Shown here piece by piece: positions 1-7,404 of a stretch of 57,394 nucleotides of DNA. The DNA comes from Sphaerochaeta sp032144095. Lineage in GTDB: Bacteria; Spirochaetota; Spirochaetia; Sphaerochaetales; Sphaerochaetaceae. Position 1 is the stretch's first letter. Each line of letters opens with the position of its first letter. The stretch covers positions 1-57,394 of the forward strand of contig NZ_JAVSNJ010000017.1 of assembly GCF_032144095.1 (NCBI RefSeq). Direction: 5' to 3'. The notes under the pieces are model-generated. The model was given only the letters and a program-made list of their open reading frames with translations, was not told where the DNA came from and ran no database searches. Both the position numbers and the translations under genes were made by a program.

Positions 1-423
1 TTCGGTTCTTTGTTTACCCTATCCAACCGGCTGCAGGTCGTTGGTGACAGCCTTGATGAAGCGATGACGGTAAAGCAGTGGTTTTTGATGGCGGTTTTGT
101 TCAGGAGCGAAGAGAGGGAACTCTCTGTCTCCACCCTTGCCCAGAGGATGGGATCCTCCCGGCAGAATGTGAAGAAGATGGCCCTTCTTCTGGAAAAGCA
201 AGGGTTCCTCTCGATCGAGAGAAGCGAGGATGACAGGCGCTTTCTGATGGTTCGCCCTACCCAGGCATGCCTTGAGCATTTCAGGGGTAGACAGGCCATG
301 GAGGAGGCTTTCATCAAGGCCCTGTTTGCCGGTTTCTCCCTTGAGGAATTACACCACCTTTGTCAGGGGTTTTCCAAACTCGCTGCCAATATAGAGGCCC
401 TGGAAGAGGGTCCTCATGCGTAG
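1..423 (+). CDS. MarR-family transcriptional regulator, 5'-truncated by the window
   Basis: The reading frame is open from base 1, so the true start lies upstream; the TTG at 10 is unlikely to be the start because the helix preceding the winged helix-turn-helix is already under way there. The visible 140 residues hold a winged HTH: an LSVSTLAQRMGSSRQNVKKM segment (recognition helix) and a wing containing RSEDDRRF, as in MarR proteins. MarR regulators are dimeric repressors of efflux, stress or catabolic genes, usually of the neighbouring gene. The downstream DUF6544-like gene overlaps its end by 8 bases, so the two are co-transcribed. The ligand cannot be told from sequence. Confidence 0.85.
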   Translation, partial: FGSLFTLSNRLQVVGDSLDEAMTVKQWFLMAVLFRSEERELSVSTLAQRMGSSRQNVKKMALLLEKQGFLSIERSEDDRRFLMVRPTQACLEHFRGRQAMEEAFIKALFAGFSLEELHHLCQGFSKLAANIEALEEGPHA

Positions 424-1276
424 GGGGGTTCGTGTGGCCATGATACTTCTCGGTAGTGTAGTAACGTTGGTATTGCTGGTTGTACTCTTTTTCTCCTTGC
501 CCAATTCCAGGACACGGGATGAGTTTTCCCAATCTACGACAATGCTCATCGACGGGGCAGGAAGTAGTGATGGGCTCTTTAGCCTTGAGGACATAGCCCC
601 GTTGCCCCTCCCTGTGCAGAGGTTCTTCCTCCACTGCAACTTTATCGGCAAGCCGAAGGTGGCCTATATGAAGGCTACCTTCAGGGATGTCAGTTTCTCC
701 ATGGGAAGGGGCAAGCCGACCATCATGATCGACTATGTGCAGTACAATGCGGTAGAGAAACCGCAGAGGCTGGCCTATATCGATGCCTCGCTGTATGGGA
801 TCCCGTTTGAGGGGCTGGACTCCTTCCTGGAGGGAAAGGGTTCCATGAAAGGGAGGCTTGCAAAGGGTTTTACCCTCTTCGATGAGCGGGGAGAGGATAT
901 GGACAGGGCCTGTCTGGTGACTTTCCTTGCAGAGTGCCTGTTTGTCCCCTCCGCCGCCCTGCAAAGCTATATCCACTGGGAGGCGATCGACGATACCCAT
1001 GCCAAGGCCACCATCGAGGCGTATGGGCTCTCCTGCAGCGGCCTCTTTACCTTCAGCGAGGAGGGGGAGATGGAGAGCTTCACTACGGAGGACAGGATGG
1101 CCACTGGCCTGGATGGGAAGAAGGAGCGGGTGAGGTGGACGGCAACCCTTGCCGATTACCGAATGCACTCTGGCATGTTGCTTCCCTCAAGGCTCCAGGG
1201 GATATGGAACTATCCTGAAGGGGACTTGCTCTACTTTGATGGAAAAGAGGTGGAGATCGAGTACTCTAGCCGATAG
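416..1276 (+). CDS. DUF6544-like membrane-anchored protein
   Basis: This 286-residue protein has one N-terminal membrane segment (about residues 8-28) followed by an extracytoplasmic domain. Features that match my memory of the DUF6544 family are LPLPVQRFF near residue 62, a central W-x-A-T-L-x-D-Y-R stretch and a C-terminal WNYPEGDLLYFDG. No enzymatic function is known for the family and I see no catalytic motif. The ATG at 416 is supported by GAAGAGGG just upstream and lies inside the end of the MarR gene, which indicates translational coupling. The stop overlaps the end of the convergent FAA-hydrolase gene by 11 bases, leaving no room for an intergenic terminator. Confidence 0.7.
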   Translation: MRRGVRVAMILLGSVVTLVLLVVLFFSLPNSRTRDEFSQSTTMLIDGAGSSDGLFSLEDIAPLPLPVQRFFLHCNFIGKPKVAYMKATFRDVSFSMGRGKPTIMIDYVQYNAVEKPQRLAYIDASLYGIPFEGLDSFLEGKGSMKGRLAKGFTLFDERGEDMDRACLVTFLAECLFVPSAALQSYIHWEAIDDTHAKATIEAYGLSCSGLFTFSEEGEMESFTTEDRMATGLDGKKERVRWTATLADYRMHSGMLLPSRLQGIWNYPEGDLLYFDGKEVEIEYSSR

Positions 1277-2018
1277 TGTTCTTCAGCACTCCCAGCCCTT
1301 CGATGATGATCTCGACTGTGTCGCCGTGGTGCATCCCGCTGATGCCTCCAGGGGTCCCTGTCAGGATGATGTCTCCAGGAAGCAGTGTCATGATCTTGGA
1401 TAGGTAGCTTACCAGGAATGGGACACCGAAGATGAGGTTGCTGCTATTCGATTTTTGCAGGGTCTTGCCATTTACCCGGCTTTCGATGCTCAGGTTCGAG
1501 GGGTCCACCTCATCGCTGATGAAGGGGCCGAAGGGGCAGAAGGTGTCAAAGCTCTTGGCTACGGTCCACTGTCCCTGCTTGGGCTGCAGGTCCCGTGCCG
1601 TTATGTCATTGGCACAGGTGTAGCCGAGAATGTAGGGGCCGACATCTGCAACCTCCACATCCTTGGCCTTCTTTCCTATGACGATTGCCAGCTCAGCCTC
1701 ATAGTCGAGTCGGTTGCACTGCTTGGGGTATTGGACTGTCCCCAGGTGGGCCAGGGCAGAGGTCGAGGGTTTGATGAAGACCACCGGTTCGGTTGGGATG
1801 GGAAGCTGGAATTCCAGGGCATGGTCAATGTAGTTCAAGCCTATGCACACTGCCTTGGAGAAATCACAGGGGGTAAGCAACTGCACCTTCTCCCTGGGGA
1901 TGGCGGTTTCGGTTATGGTGTATTCACCAAAGGGGGAACCTTCCAATACCTTGATGGTGTTCTCCTCTAGGATGCCGTAGCTAATGGTGTTGTGGTAGGA
2001 AAATCTTACATATTTCAT
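1266..2018 (-). CDS. Fumarylacetoacetate-hydrolase-family protein
   Basis: This 250-residue protein has the FAH fold: a metal-binding DYEAELAIVIGKKA segment, the GLNYIDHALE loop, NDITARDLQ and LLPGDIILTGTPGG. Members hydrolyse or decarboxylate acylpyruvates and related 2-oxo acids using Mg2+. The family is broad, so the substrate is unknown; oxaloacetate decarboxylase and acylpyruvase activities are both possible. I chose the ATG at 2018 (MKYVRF) over the upstream ATG at 2060 because the family begins here and because a promoter at 2053-2025 puts the expected first transcribed base on this ATG. That would make the mRNA leaderless; there is no good Shine-Dalgarno sequence. Confidence 0.88.
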   Translation of the reverse strand: MKYVRFSYHNTISYGILEENTIKVLEGSPFGEYTITETAIPREKVQLLTPCDFSKAVCIGLNYIDHALEFQLPIPTEPVVFIKPSTSALAHLGTVQYPKQCNRLDYEAELAIVIGKKAKDVEVADVGPYILGYTCANDITARDLQPKQGQWTVAKSFDTFCPFGPFISDEVDPSNLSIESRVNGKTLQKSNSSNLIFGVPFLVSYLSKIMTLLPGDIILTGTPGGISGMHHGDTVEIIIEGLGVLKNTIG

Positions 2019-2024
2019 GGCCCT

Positions 2025-2053
2025 AGCATACCAAAGAGAACGGGGAAAGACAA
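2025..2053 (-). promoter_or_regulatory. Promoter for a leaderless FAA-hydrolase mRNA
   Basis: On the minus strand TTGTCT (2053-2048), a 17-base spacer and TATGCT (2030-2025) form a sigma-70-type promoter. The seventh base after the -10 box is the A of the ATG at 2018. Predicted from spacing and match only. Confidence 0.6.
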
Positions 2054-2088
2054 TTGACAAACCTTTGTTTTGACGTCACGGTAGACCT

Positions 2089-3252
2089 ATGAAAAGCTAT
2101 AAGAAATGTCCCCTAGAACGGGAGTGTGGTGGATGCCAGCTGATGGCCTATCCCTATCCCGTACAGTTGGAATACAAACAGGAGCATGTCCAGGACATGC
2201 TCGGTCAGTTCGGCCCTATCGCCCCGATCCTCGGCATGGAGGACCCTACCCACTACCGGCACAAGGTGCAGGCGGTGTTTGGACGTGACTACAGCGGGAA
2301 GGTCATCAGTGGAATCTACCGTGAGGGCAGCCACCAAATCATCCCGATCCGCGATTGTCTGGTCGAACATCCAACAGCTGACGCGATCCTTGCAACCATC
2401 CGCAGTCTCATGACCCGCTATGGTATCGACCCCTACGATGAGGATGAGCAAATCGGATATATCCGCCATGTGCTCATCAAGGTCTCCCGCTCCAATGGGG
2501 AGGCCATGGTGGTGCTTGTCTGTGGCCAGTGGCCCCTTCCTTCCAAGGATTTGTTTCTCAGCTCACTGAGACAGCGCCATCCTGAGATCACGACCATCGC
2601 CCTGAACATGAACCGCGACCAGACCAGCATGGTCCTCAGCGAAATACCTGAGAAGATCATCTATGGCAAGGGGTATATCGAGGAGGAGCTCAATGGCCTG
2701 AAGTTCCGCATCTCCCCCAAATCCTTTTTCCAGGTGAACCCAGCCCAGGCGGAGAGGCTCTATACCATTGCCATGAAGATGGCCCAGCTTACCCCAAACG
2801 ATGCAGTCATCGACGCCTATTGTGGCACCGGTACCATCGCCCTCATAGCCGCACATGAGGGTGTGAGGCAGGTTCTTGGCATCGAATCGAATCCAGGTGC
2901 TGTCGACGATGCCCTTCGCAATGCCCAGAGCAACCAGCTTGGCAATGTCCAGTTCATCGCCTCCGATGCCTCTGTCTACATCAAGCAGATGGCCAAGGAG
3001 AAGCAGAGCTGTGACGTGCTCTTCCTCGACCCTCCACGAAGTGGCAGTGACGAGCGCTTCCTTGCTGCTGCCTTGAAGATGGGACCCAGGAAGATCATCT
3101 ACATCTCCTGCAACCCCAGGACCCTTGAGCGGGACTTGCGCTACATGCTCAAGTTCAGTCCCTATGAGGTCAGGGGTATCCAACCGGTAGACATGTTCCC
3201 CCATACGGAGCATATCGAGACGGTGGTGTTGTTACAGCGGGTCCAGGAGTAA
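2089..3252 (+). CDS. rlmD: TrmA/RlmD-family RNA (uracil-C5)-methyltransferase
   Basis: This 387-residue enzyme transfers a methyl group from SAM to C5 of a uracil in RNA, most likely 23S rRNA U1939 (RlmD) but possibly another uracil in rRNA or tRNA. Near the N-terminus CPLERECGGC gives three cysteines of a [4Fe-4S] cluster, with a fourth in IRDCLVEHP. The Rossmann motif is DAYCGTGTIAL, the DPPRSG motif follows, and YISCNPRTLERDL holds the nucleophilic cysteine. It lacks the N-terminal TRAM domain of E. coli RlmD, which is common outside the Proteobacteria. No clear ribosome-binding site precedes the ATG. It is divergent from the FAA-hydrolase gene with 70 bases between the start codons. The exact target uracil is not decidable here. 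Confidence 0.85.
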   Translation: MKSYKKCPLERECGGCQLMAYPYPVQLEYKQEHVQDMLGQFGPIAPILGMEDPTHYRHKVQAVFGRDYSGKVISGIYREGSHQIIPIRDCLVEHPTADAILATIRSLMTRYGIDPYDEDEQIGYIRHVLIKVSRSNGEAMVVLVCGQWPLPSKDLFLSSLRQRHPEITTIALNMNRDQTSMVLSEIPEKIIYGKGYIEEELNGLKFRISPKSFFQVNPAQAERLYTIAMKMAQLTPNDAVIDAYCGTGTIALIAAHEGVRQVLGIESNPGAVDDALRNAQSNQLGNVQFIASDASVYIKQMAKEKQSCDVLFLDPPRSGSDERFLAAALKMGPRKIIYISCNPRTLERDLRYMLKFSPYEVRGIQPVDMFPHTEHIETVVLLQRVQE

Positions 3253-3266
3253 AAGAGGTGAGGGCG

Positions 3267-3836
3267 ATGACGATCAAGAAGCTTGCTGAACATCAGAATT
3301 GGGCGAAGGGTGCCCCTGTGTTGGGCCTTGTGACGGCCGTTCTGCTCTTTGTCCTCACCCGTCCTTCCCAGCCGCTCTTCTGGGCGCTCGTCAACATCCC
3401 CCTCTATTTTTTCCACCAGACTGAAGAGCATCTTTGGCCAGGTGGATTCAAGCACTATGTCAATGCTGTCATCAACAAGCTGCCGGAAGGGGAGGAGAAG
3501 CTGACCGACATTAGTGTGTTCTGGATCAACATTCTATTGGTCTGGGTCGCCTTCCTCATGTTCGGTGCACTCTCCTTCCTATATATCGGCTTTGGCCTGC
3601 TGCTGATCATCTTCAGCATCATCAACTGCCTGACCCACGTCGGCATGGCGCTGCGCAAGAGAGAGTGGAACCCAGGCCTTGTCATGGCGAGTATCCAACT
3701 GCTCCTGTCCTGTTATGGTGCCTACTTTCTGACGGCATTCGGAGCCATCGACCACGTTGTGCTCTGGTGGGTCTTTGCGACCCTGTTCTCTATCGCTGCC
3801 CATATATCGGTATTCAAGATCTGCATGGCAAAGTAG
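3267..3836 (+). CDS. HXXEE-domain integral membrane protein
   Basis: This 189-residue protein has about five hydrophobic segments. An HQTEEH motif sits at the end of the second, and N-CLTHVGMAL followed by WNPGLVMA sits in the middle. These are the conserved His/Glu positions that name the HXXEE family, whose function is unknown; the clustered His and Glu residues in the membrane suggest a metal-dependent enzyme. I prefer the ATG at 3267 over the GTG at 3258 because AGAGGTGAGG lies at normal distance before 3267. It follows the RNA methyltransferase gene by 14 bases and precedes a membrane methyltransferase by 49, so the three are probably one transcript. Confidence 0.75.
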   Translation: MTIKKLAEHQNWAKGAPVLGLVTAVLLFVLTRPSQPLFWALVNIPLYFFHQTEEHLWPGGFKHYVNAVINKLPEGEEKLTDISVFWINILLVWVAFLMFGALSFLYIGFGLLLIIFSIINCLTHVGMALRKREWNPGLVMASIQLLLSCYGAYFLTAFGAIDHVVLWWVFATLFSIAAHISVFKICMAK

Positions 3837-3885
3837 GTAGCTATGCAACCCAAAGTGCTCTGATGAAGAGACAGGAGTAGGTTCC

Positions 3886-4449
3886 ATGCAAGGATATGTT
3901 GCTGTAGTGACACTGGCATCTCTTATGGTGATGATTCCCATCCGGGTAGCTCTGATGCGCAAAAAGGGAATTGAGGCAATGAAGTTTGCAAAGATGGACA
4001 AGAAGGACCTCTTGATCCTTCCCTTTGCACTGTTTTTCTTGTACGAGGTCTTTGCCAACGCTTTCCCTCTGCCAAAGGTCGGCACCACCCTCTATGGCAA
4101 TGCGATACTGGGTTGGGTAGGGGTTGTGTTCTGCCTGCTGGGCCTGGTTGGGGTCGTGGCAAGCCTGGCATCCTTTGGCAAGAGCTTTCGCATCGGGATC
4201 GATGAAACCCAACCCGGGCCACTGACAACCACGGGCCTGTTTGCCTGCAGTCGCAACCCGATCTACACCTCGTTCGCCTTCATTCTCTTTGGGATAGTCT
4301 CTATCTTTGGCGATTGGGTGCTCTTGGTGTTCGTCATTGCAGCCTTATGGCTCTTCAATCGTCAGGTTCTTCTTGAGGAAGCGTCCTTGAAAAAGCTGTA
4401 TGGAGAGGAATACCTGCACTACTGTAAAAAGGTTCGTAGGTACCTGTAG
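3886..4449 (+). CDS. ICMT/PEMT-like membrane methyltransferase
   Basis: This 187-residue membrane protein ends in the isoprenylcysteine carboxyl methyltransferase signature: GPLTTTGLFACSRNPIY, then two hydrophobic segments, then EEASLKKLYGEEYLHYCKKV. Proteins of this fold methylate small lipophilic substrates with SAM in the membrane; bacterial members mostly have unknown substrates. The ATG at 3886 has AGGAG about ten bases upstream. A factor-independent terminator at 4502-4549 follows, making this the last gene of the transcript from 2089. Confidence 0.78.
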   Translation: MQGYVAVVTLASLMVMIPIRVALMRKKGIEAMKFAKMDKKDLLILPFALFFLYEVFANAFPLPKVGTTLYGNAILGWVGVVFCLLGLVGVVASLASFGKSFRIGIDETQPGPLTTTGLFACSRNPIYTSFAFILFGIVSIFGDWVLLVFVIAALWLFNRQVLLEEASLKKLYGEEYLHYCKKVRRYL

Positions 4450-4501
4450 TAGGGACACCACAAAAATGGGTAGGGAACTCTCCTGACAGCGTGTTTGGAA
4501 G

Positions 4502-4549
4502 AAAGTGGATTTGCCATAGCCTAAAACTATGGAGAATCCACTTTTTATC
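4502..4549 (+). terminator. Factor-independent terminator after the ICMT-like gene
   Basis: Arms 4502-4519 and 4527-4544 pair at 16 of 18 positions around the loop CCTAAAA, followed by TTTTTATC. The 3' arm plus T-tract (4529-4549) recurs exactly at 7175-7195. Confidence 0.85.
4529..4549 (+). repeat. Left copy of 21-bp direct repeat flanking the PtuAB-like cassette
   Basis: The 21 bases beginning ATGGAGAATCC are identical to 7175-7195. They are the 3' arm and T-tract of the terminator above. The two copies are 2646 bases apart in direct orientation and enclose the ATPase/HNH pair. Confidence 0.85.
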
Positions 4550-4739
4550 GGATGGATGACTTTCGATTGTTTGGAGTTGATTGCTTAGAGAATTTGGTGG
4601 TAGACTGATAAGGTCTCAAATCTGTAGGGACTAGTATAGAACGCTATGTGAGGTTAGGGGGATGATTTTCACATGTTCGTTTTTGAAGACCGGAAGGTGC
4701 TTGACTATGTTGGGAGAAAACAAAACTGAGGTATAACTG

Positions 4740-6011
4740 ATGTTGTTAGAACAGCTTGATATCGAGAATTTCCGAGGAATCAAAAATCTATCACTTGATT
4801 TGGATCGCAATATCACTATTTTATCCGGAGTCAATGGAGCAGGAAAGACAACAATCCTTGATGCAATCTCTCATAGCCTTTCATGGTTCATTCTGAAAGT
4901 GCATCGAAGCTCTCCTGGTGGGAGTGGTGATCAGATCAGTACTTCAGAGATCAGAAATGGGGCTTCTTCTTCCAAAATTCGAACACGCTACAGGGATGGC
5001 GGAAAAAAGTATTCAGTTTCCTTATTCAAGACGAAACCTGGGAATGTTGTTTCTGAGAAATCTGATATGACTGCATTTTCTGAACTTGCAGATTTGTATA
5101 AACAGAGAATTACTGACTCAAATGAAATCTGCTCAATCCCTATTCTTATGTATTATACAGTGGGACGAACGGTGACAGATCTTGTGCAAAGAATCAAGAA
5201 AACCCATCATTTCAACCTGCTAAGTACATATGAGAACGCACTGGATCCTCAAGTAAACTATAGGACATTTTTTGAGTGGTTTAGAAATTTAGAGGATATT
5301 GAGAACGAACAGTATCGAAGTTTATACCTGGAAAATCAAATAAACGTACGATTGAAAGGAATCCCTCAACTAGATGTAATTCGAAGGGTTATTGAACAGT
5401 TTACTGGATTTAAGAATATAACAATAAAGAGGAATCCTCACCGTATGCAGCTAGAGAAGGATGGGGAGATTCTTGGAGTTGAGCAGTTATCTGAAGGTGA
5501 AAGAGATTTGTTTGCTCTTGTTGGTGATTTGGCTCGAAGGATGGCAATTGCCAATCCAGTGATGGAGGATCCCCTGAAAGGGGAGGGTATTGTTCTCATA
5601 GACGAAATTGAGTTGCACCTGCATCCTAAGTGGCAGAAAGAAGTGATAAGAAAATTGACTTCTATATTCCCGAACGTCCAGTTTATTATTACAACCCATT
5701 CTCCGCAGGTGTTGAGTGAGGCGGAACCAAATTCTGTTATTCTCTTGTCTCGTAAGGACGGCGAAATTGTCCATACAATCATTGAGCAAAGCAAAGGGTT
5801 GAGCTCCAATGAGATTCTTGAGGAGATTATGGATACTTCCCCTGTCAACTATGAGGTTAAGGAAAAACTTGATCGTATTTTCGACTTGATCTATGAGAAT
5901 GAGATTGAAAAAGCAAAAAGCTCTATCAACGAATTTAAGGAAACCTATGGATCTATCCCCGAAATTGTACGTGGTGAGACATTAATTTCCTTTTACGACA
6001 CCAAACTCTGA
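4740..6011 (+). CDS. PtuA-like AAA/ABC-class ATPase of a Septu-type defence pair
   Basis: This 423-residue SMC/OLD-type ATPase has Walker A GVNGAGKTT at residues 30-38 after an ENFRGIKNLSLDL start. It has an ABC signature-like LSEGERDLFALVGDLARRM, Walker B IVLIDEIELHLHP and a switch histidine in IITTHSPQVL. The C-terminus is short and helical. The pairing with a TIGR02646-type HNH gene two bases downstream is the organisation of PtuA/PtuB in Septu systems and in the effector part of retron Ec78-type systems. In those systems the ATPase senses infection and controls the nuclease. The 190 bases after the left repeat are non-coding and should hold its promoter. The gene is visibly richer in A and T than the genes on either side, which suggests acquisition. 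A retron reverse transcriptase is absent. Confidence 0.85.
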   Translation: MLLEQLDIENFRGIKNLSLDLDRNITILSGVNGAGKTTILDAISHSLSWFILKVHRSSPGGSGDQISTSEIRNGASSSKIRTRYRDGGKKYSVSLFKTKPGNVVSEKSDMTAFSELADLYKQRITDSNEICSIPILMYYTVGRTVTDLVQRIKKTHHFNLLSTYENALDPQVNYRTFFEWFRNLEDIENEQYRSLYLENQINVRLKGIPQLDVIRRVIEQFTGFKNITIKRNPHRMQLEKDGEILGVEQLSEGERDLFALVGDLARRMAIANPVMEDPLKGEGIVLIDEIELHLHPKWQKEVIRKLTSIFPNVQFIITTHSPQVLSEAEPNSVILLSRKDGEIVHTIIEQSKGLSSNEILEEIMDTSPVNYEVKEKLDRIFDLIYENEIEKAKSSINEFKETYGSIPEIVRGETLISFYDTKL

Positions 6012-6012
6012 T

Positions 6013-6690
6013 ATGATACTGATCCATAAGCGACAACCTCCCAACTCATTGACTCAGTACAAGCGAGAATGTTCAGATTCGTTGAATAGAGGAGTGATCC
6101 GTCTTCTTGATGATTTTTCGATGAAGGATTCTCTGCGAAGGCAATTAGCCGAAGAACAGGGCTATCTTTGTGCTTATTGCCTGCAAAGAATCTCAGCGGA
6201 TCCTCTTAACACAAAAATCGAACATGCCATTGCTCAAACTCTACAACCTCTGAAGCAGCTCGATTATGATAACCTGCTATTGTGCTGTAAAGGAAACGAG
6301 GGCCAGTCTGAGAACCATCAGCACTGTGACACGAAAAAGAAAGATATGGAGATCAAGTATAATCCTGCCACGTATCCCAATATTGAGGATACTATCAAGT
6401 ACAAACGTGATGGGACGATAAGATCCGATGATCAAGAGTGGAATCAACAGCTGAATGACGTATTGAACCTAAATGAACCCCGATTACGTGTAAATAGAAA
6501 AGCAGCGGACAATGCGCTGATAAATGAATTGGAAAGAATACAAGGGACTTGGACAAAGGCGAGAATTGACCACATGATTGAAGACCTGAGAACCAAGAAT
6601 ACCGAAGGGAAGTTGAAACCATTTTGTGGAATACTTCTCCGCCGACTCACTAGGCACCCATCATACAGAGATATTGGTCATAACAATTGA
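6013..6690 (+). CDS. PtuB-like HNH endonuclease (TIGR02646 type)
   Basis: This 225-residue protein starts one base after the stop of the ATPase gene, so they are translationally coupled. It shows the His-Me-finger/HNH pattern: CAYC near residue 53, IEHAIAQ (general-base histidine), DYDNLLLCC and HCDTKK, where cysteines and histidines bind structural zinc. PtuB proteins cut DNA or other nucleic acid when released from the PtuA ATPase; the exact target varies between systems. All expected catalytic positions are present, so the nuclease is probably active. It is the last recognisable gene of the cassette. Confidence 0.85.
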   Translation: MILIHKRQPPNSLTQYKRECSDSLNRGVIRLLDDFSMKDSLRRQLAEEQGYLCAYCLQRISADPLNTKIEHAIAQTLQPLKQLDYDNLLLCCKGNEGQSENHQHCDTKKKDMEIKYNPATYPNIEDTIKYKRDGTIRSDDQEWNQQLNDVLNLNEPRLRVNRKAADNALINELERIQGTWTKARIDHMIEDLRTKNTEGKLKPFCGILLRRLTRHPSYRDIGHNN

Positions 6691-6983
6691 AAAATTAGGT
6701 AAAGAGGTGCAACTCACCAATGATAGGGCACTCAACGAAACGAATAGGTTTTTTGCTGTAGTTGGCGATTTCCCAGATATTGTTAGCAAAAGAAGATCGG
6801 TACGATACCCCATTTTTCAACACTCAATTAGAGGAAATGAAAAAATCTCACCCCAACCTTACGGTAGATAATACCCTACATTGTTTCATTGCCAGCTTTC
6901 AATCATTCTGACATTGTCCGGGCTTTCACAAATCTTTCTGATATACCAGCTTTTCAGTATGGTGATGAAGAGAATACGTAAAT

Positions 6984-7083
6984 CCCCCATCCCCCGAAGG
7001 GGTAGCCTCGCATTGGCCACTTCCTCCTGCTACCGTAGGGCAGCAGAACCAAGGGAGGTGAAAAGCCAACAGAGACGATGGGT
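6984..7083. ncRNA. Candidate structured RNA in the tail of the PtuAB-like cassette
   Basis: Nested complementary segments suggest a branched fold. An outer stem is CCCATC (6986-6991) with GATGGG (7077-7082). A tight hairpin is CCCC-GAA-GGGG (6992-7002). A long arm has TTGGC (7013-7017) with GCCAA (7065-7069), CCTCC (7023-7027) with GGAGG (7054-7058), and CTGCT (7027-7031) with AGCAG (7042-7046). CCTCC and CTGCT share base 7027, so one pair at the junction must be dropped. Read on the minus strand the small hairpin has a C(TTCG)G tetraloop, which is especially stable in RNA, so the minus strand may be the transcribed one. The GC-rich block stands out from AT-rich surroundings. Function and strand are unknown; a mobile-element palindrome is an alternative. 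Confidence 0.35.
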
Positions 7084-7174
7084 AAGGGTGTAACATAGTT
7101 TGTGTACATGGAAATCTGCTATGCTAAAAAAGGAGCAGTAAATGGCCAAGAGGAACAAACGAGGGAAAGACGCA

Positions 7175-7195
7175 ATGGAGAATCCACTTTTTATC
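7175..7195 (+). repeat. Right copy of 21-bp direct repeat flanking the PtuAB-like cassette
   Basis: Identical to 4529-4549. No matching 5' arm lies upstream, so this copy is a terminator 3' half without a hairpin. Confidence 0.85.
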
Positions 7196-7404
7196 TATTA
7201 TCCTTTCTCCCCGATATGATTTATACTGGGAGAAATCGTATCGCCAGTACGGGTGTAGGATGGACGATATAGTCATATCCCTTTCGCTGGTTTGGTATGG
7301 CAAGTGGACAATTATGGAACAGGATATCCCCGAGACGAGTGTGAAGAACCTTGTACCGACAAAAAGAATCGTAAAAAACCTTGTTTGAAATAGAGGAGTT
7401 TGAA

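Larger units (their letters stand above)
6691..7404. other. 714-base non-coding stretch between PtuB-like gene and metY
   Basis: No gene is convincing here. An 81-codon frame (6626-6871) overlaps the PtuB-like gene and has no family resemblance. The stretch contains a GC-rich folding segment (6984-7083), the right 21-bp repeat (7175-7195) and a 7-base inverted repeat TTCTCCC/GGGAGAA (7205-7211 and 7228-7234) upstream of metY. I do not recognise a SAM riboswitch or T-box before metY. Confidence 0.6.

Noticed and set aside
6626..6871. An 81-codon open frame after the HNH gene
   Set aside because: It overlaps the end of the PtuB-like gene, lacks a ribosome-binding site and matches no family I know.
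4550..7174. Complete retron with reverse transcriptase
   Set aside because: The PtuAB-like pair is the effector type found in some retrons, but no reverse transcriptase frame exists nearby.
7196..7404. SAM or T-box riboswitch before metY
   Set aside because: I could not find the conserved core helices; only a 7-base inverted repeat is present.
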